A stretch of 6,030 nt of DNA from Caulobacterales bacterium (GTDB lineage: Bacteria; Pseudomonadota; Alphaproteobacteria; Caulobacterales; Caulobacteraceae). Within the stretch, counting starts at the first letter, position 1. Each line of letters opens with the position of its first letter. The position numbers and the translations under genes are program-made. The stretch is taken from assembly GCA_947480815.1 (NCBI GenBank), contig CANKEA010000081.1, positions 1-6,030 on the forward strand, written 5' to 3'. A model generated the notes under the pieces. It did no database searches. It was not told where the DNA came from and worked only from the letters and a program-made list of their open reading frames with translations. This document shows positions 3,748-6,030 of this stretch, one piece after another.

Positions 3748-6030
3748 ATGGCGGACGACGCAGGCATCATCAACCAGGTCTTGACCGAGACCTCCTTCCT
3801 CTATGGCGCCAATGCCGCCTTTGTGGAGGACCTCTACGCGAAGTGGGCCTCAGACCCCGCCTCGGTAGAGCCGTCGTGGCAGGCCTTCTTCTTGGCCCTG
3901 CCCGACCAGAACGCGGCCATTCAAGCCGCGGCCGTCAAGCCAGCCTGGACGCCAAAGCCCGTTCCCGGTGCTCGCCCCGACTGGCTGTCGGCTCTCGATG
4001 GCCAGTGGGCCAGCGTCGCCCCAGCCGTTGAAGCCAAGCTGGCCAAGTCCATCGAAGCCAAGGTGCCCAGCGCGTCATCGGACTCGGTGCGCGCAGCCAC
4101 CTTGGATTCTCTGCGCGCCATCATGATGATCCGCGCCTACCGCATGCGGGGCCACCTTGCGGCCAACCTCGATCCGCTTGGCCTATCGCCGCCGCGCGAC
4201 GCTAGCGAACTGGACCCGGCCACCTACGGCTTCTCTGAAGCGGATTTCGACCGGCCAATCTTCCTGGATTTCGTGCTCGGCATAGAATCCAGCACTGTCC
4301 GCGAAATTCTGGCGATCCTGCGGCGCACCTATTGCGGCGACCTGGGTGTGCAGTACATGCACATCTCCAATCCCGAAGAGAAGGCTTGGCTGCAGGAGCG
4401 TATCGAGGGGCGCGACAAGGAAATTTCGTTCACCAAGGACGGCAAGATCGCCATCCTTAAGAAATTGATCGAGAGCGAAGGCTTCGAGCGCTTCCTGCAC
4501 AAGCGCTTCCCGGGCACCAAACGTTTCGGTCTCGACGGTGGTGAATCGCTGGTTCCGGCCATGGAGCAGATCATCAAGCGCGGCGGTGCGCTTGGCGTGA
4601 AGGAAATCAGCATCGGCATGCCGCACCGCGGCCGCCTCAATGTGCTGGCGGCTGTGATGGGCAAGCCTTACCACGTGATCTTCCACGAGTTCCAAGGCGG
4701 CTCTTCGGTGCCGTCCGACATCGAGGGCTCGGGCGACGTCAAATATCACATGGGCGCCAGCAGTGACCGCGTGTTCGACGAAAACAGCGTCCACCTGTCG
4801 CTGGCAGCTAACCCCAGCCACCTCGAAATCGTCAACCCTGTCGTCATTGGCAAGGCGCGCGCCAAACAGGCGTTCACCCTGCGCGAAACGCCCGACGCCG
4901 GCCGTGGCCATGTCATGCCGCTGCTGCTGCACGGCGACGCCGCCTTCGCGGGCCAGGGCGTGATCAGCGAATGCTTATGTCTGTCGGGCCTAAAGGGTTA
5001 CCGTACCGGTGGGACGGTGCATTTCATCGTCAATAACCAGATCGGCTTCACCACGGACCCGCGTTACTCGCGCTCCAGCCCCTATCCGTCGGATGTGGCG
5101 CTGATGGTCGAGTCCCCGATCTTCCATGCCAACGGCGATGATCCCGAAGCCGTTGTGTTCGCCGCCAAGGTGGCCACCGAATACCGCCAGAAGTTTGGCA
5201 AGGACGTGGTGGTCGACATGTTCTGCTACCGGCGGTTCGGTCACAACGAGGGTGACGACCCGACCATGACCCAGCCGCGTATGTACGCGGTGATCAAGGA
5301 CCACCCCTCGACCCGCGAAATCTACAGTCAGCGGCTGATCGGCGAGGGCGTCGTGACCAAGGCCGAGGTTGACGGCTGGATCGGTGACTTCGAACAGTTC
5401 CTCGACAGTGAGTTCGAGTCCGGCAAGACCTATAAGGCCAACAAGGCCGACTGGCTCGATGGCAAGTGGGCGGGCCTGACCTTGCCCAAGGGTGAGGACA
5501 ACCGCATTAACACCGGCGTTTCGGTCTCCCGGTTGCAAGAGCTTGGCCGCAAGATCACCACCCACCCGGAAGGGTTCAACATCCACAAGACCGTCAAGCG
5601 GATGGTCGATGGGCGCCGTGCCGCTATTGAGGCCGGTGAAGGAATCGACTGGGCGCTCGGCGAGCACCTTGCTTTCGCGACCTTGCTCGACGAAGGCACG
5701 CCGGTCAGGCTCTCGGGTCAGGATTGCGTGCGTGGCACTTTCACCCAGCGCCACAGTGATTTCATCGACCAGACCAACGAGGAGCACTTCACGCCCCTCA
5801 ACAACATCGGGCCCGGCCAAGCCCCGTATGAGGTAATCGACAGCGCCCTATCGGAAGAAGCCGTGATGGGCTTCGAGTATGGCTTCTCTCTGGCCGATCC
5901 GAACACTCTTGTGCTTTGGGAAGGCCAGTTCGGCGACTTCGCCAACGGCGCACAGGTCGTCATCGATCAGTTCATCTGCTCGGGCGAGCGTAAGTGGCTA
6001 AGGATGAGTGGCCTCGTCCTGCTGCTGCCG
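3748..6030 (+). CDS. sucA: 2-oxoglutarate dehydrogenase E1 component, C-terminus beyond window
   Basis: SucA is the thiamine-diphosphate-dependent E1 that decarboxylates 2-oxoglutarate and passes the succinyl group to the lipoyl arm of E2 (SucB). The frame is open for 761 codons to the last base; the family is usually about 930-1000 residues, so roughly the last fifth is missing. In order: the N-terminal E2-binding helix region FLYGANAAFVEDLY with SWQAFF (17-48); YRMRGH (131-136); the E1 domain with KRFGLDGGES (258-267), GMPHRGRLNVL (290-300), the ThDP/Mg2+ site HGDAAFAGQG (395-404, D397) with NNQIGFTT (429-436), and YRRFGHNEGDDP (494-505); then the transketolase pyrimidine domain with GQDCVRGTFTQRHSDF (657-672) and the SEEAVMGFEYG and WEGQFGDFANGAQ stretches, ending at SGLVLLLP. 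The ATG is chosen because it gives the expected MADDAG start and a modest AAGGG SD at ten bases. Downstream sucB is expected but not visible. One oddity is residues 409-412 (CLCL). Confidence 0.98.
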   Translation, partial: MADDAGIINQVLTETSFLYGANAAFVEDLYAKWASDPASVEPSWQAFFLALPDQNAAIQAAAVKPAWTPKPVPGARPDWLSALDGQWASVAPAVEAKLAKSIEAKVPSASSDSVRAATLDSLRAIMMIRAYRMRGHLAANLDPLGLSPPRDASELDPATYGFSEADFDRPIFLDFVLGIESSTVREILAILRRTYCGDLGVQYMHISNPEEKAWLQERIEGRDKEISFTKDGKIAILKKLIESEGFERFLHKRFPGTKRFGLDGGESLVPAMEQIIKRGGALGVKEISIGMPHRGRLNVLAAVMGKPYHVIFHEFQGGSSVPSDIEGSGDVKYHMGASSDRVFDENSVHLSLAANPSHLEIVNPVVIGKARAKQAFTLRETPDAGRGHVMPLLLHGDAAFAGQGVISECLCLSGLKGYRTGGTVHFIVNNQIGFTTDPRYSRSSPYPSDVALMVESPIFHANGDDPEAVVFAAKVATEYRQKFGKDVVVDMFCYRRFGHNEGDDPTMTQPRMYAVIKDHPSTREIYSQRLIGEGVVTKAEVDGWIGDFEQFLDSEFESGKTYKANKADWLDGKWAGLTLPKGEDNRINTGVSVSRLQELGRKITTHPEGFNIHKTVKRMVDGRRAAIEAGEGIDWALGEHLAFATLLDEGTPVRLSGQDCVRGTFTQRHSDFIDQTNEEHFTPLNNIGPGQAPYEVIDSALSEEAVMGFEYGFSLADPNTLVLWEGQFGDFANGAQVVIDQFICSGERKWLRMSGLVLLLP

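Noticed and set aside
4183..5820. Two long minus-strand open frames (4183-4932, 249 codons; 4990-5820, 276 codons) opposite sucA
   Set aside because: They lie in exact codon register with sucA, so they stay open because TTA, CTA and TCA are rare in the sense codons; they break where TTA 4975 and CTA 4990 occur. The translations resemble no family I know, while the sense frame is clearly SucA.

Overview
This looks like chromosomal sequence from a high-GC alphaproteobacterium, probably of the Caulobacterales (Caulobacter/Phenylobacterium-like). The basis is the gene order sucC-sucD-sucA, the protein sequences read by eye (SucC beginning MNIHEHQAK, SucA beginning MADDAG), and strong G/C preference at third codon positions. 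No database search was possible, so the taxonomy is an inference.

Layout. Positions 1-163 (minus strand) appear to hold the first 54 codons of a gene running off the left edge; its hydrophobic N-terminus resembles membrane-anchored LytTR-type regulators. Divergent from it, at 250-768, is a small five-helix membrane protein of the DUF2306 type. Convergent with that, and 13 bp away, is a two-gene type II toxin-antitoxin operon on the minus strand: a Phd/YefM-type antitoxin (1174-1422) followed by a VapC PIN-domain toxin (782-1177), joined by an ATGA overlap. A 122-bp divergent intergenic region (1423-1544) holds tandem 10-bp repeats and two plausible back-to-back promoters. From 1545 to the right edge lie sucC (1545-2744), sucD (2744-3628, sharing one base with sucC) and sucA (from 3748, cut by the edge after 761 codons).

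Function. SucA is the E1 component of 2-oxoglutarate dehydrogenase, which converts 2-oxoglutarate to succinyl-CoA together with E2 and E3. SucC and SucD form succinyl-CoA synthetase, which then makes succinate and a nucleoside triphosphate. These are consecutive TCA-cycle steps. sucCD is clearly one translationally coupled unit; sucA follows after 119 bp that may hold its own promoter.

Novelty. Most of the window is ordinary core metabolism and I see no convincing new system. The most interesting part is the compact junction between the toxin-antitoxin operon and the TCA operon, where two -35-like hexamers form a perfect inverted repeat four bases apart and the likely antitoxin operator lies over the toxin-antitoxin promoter.
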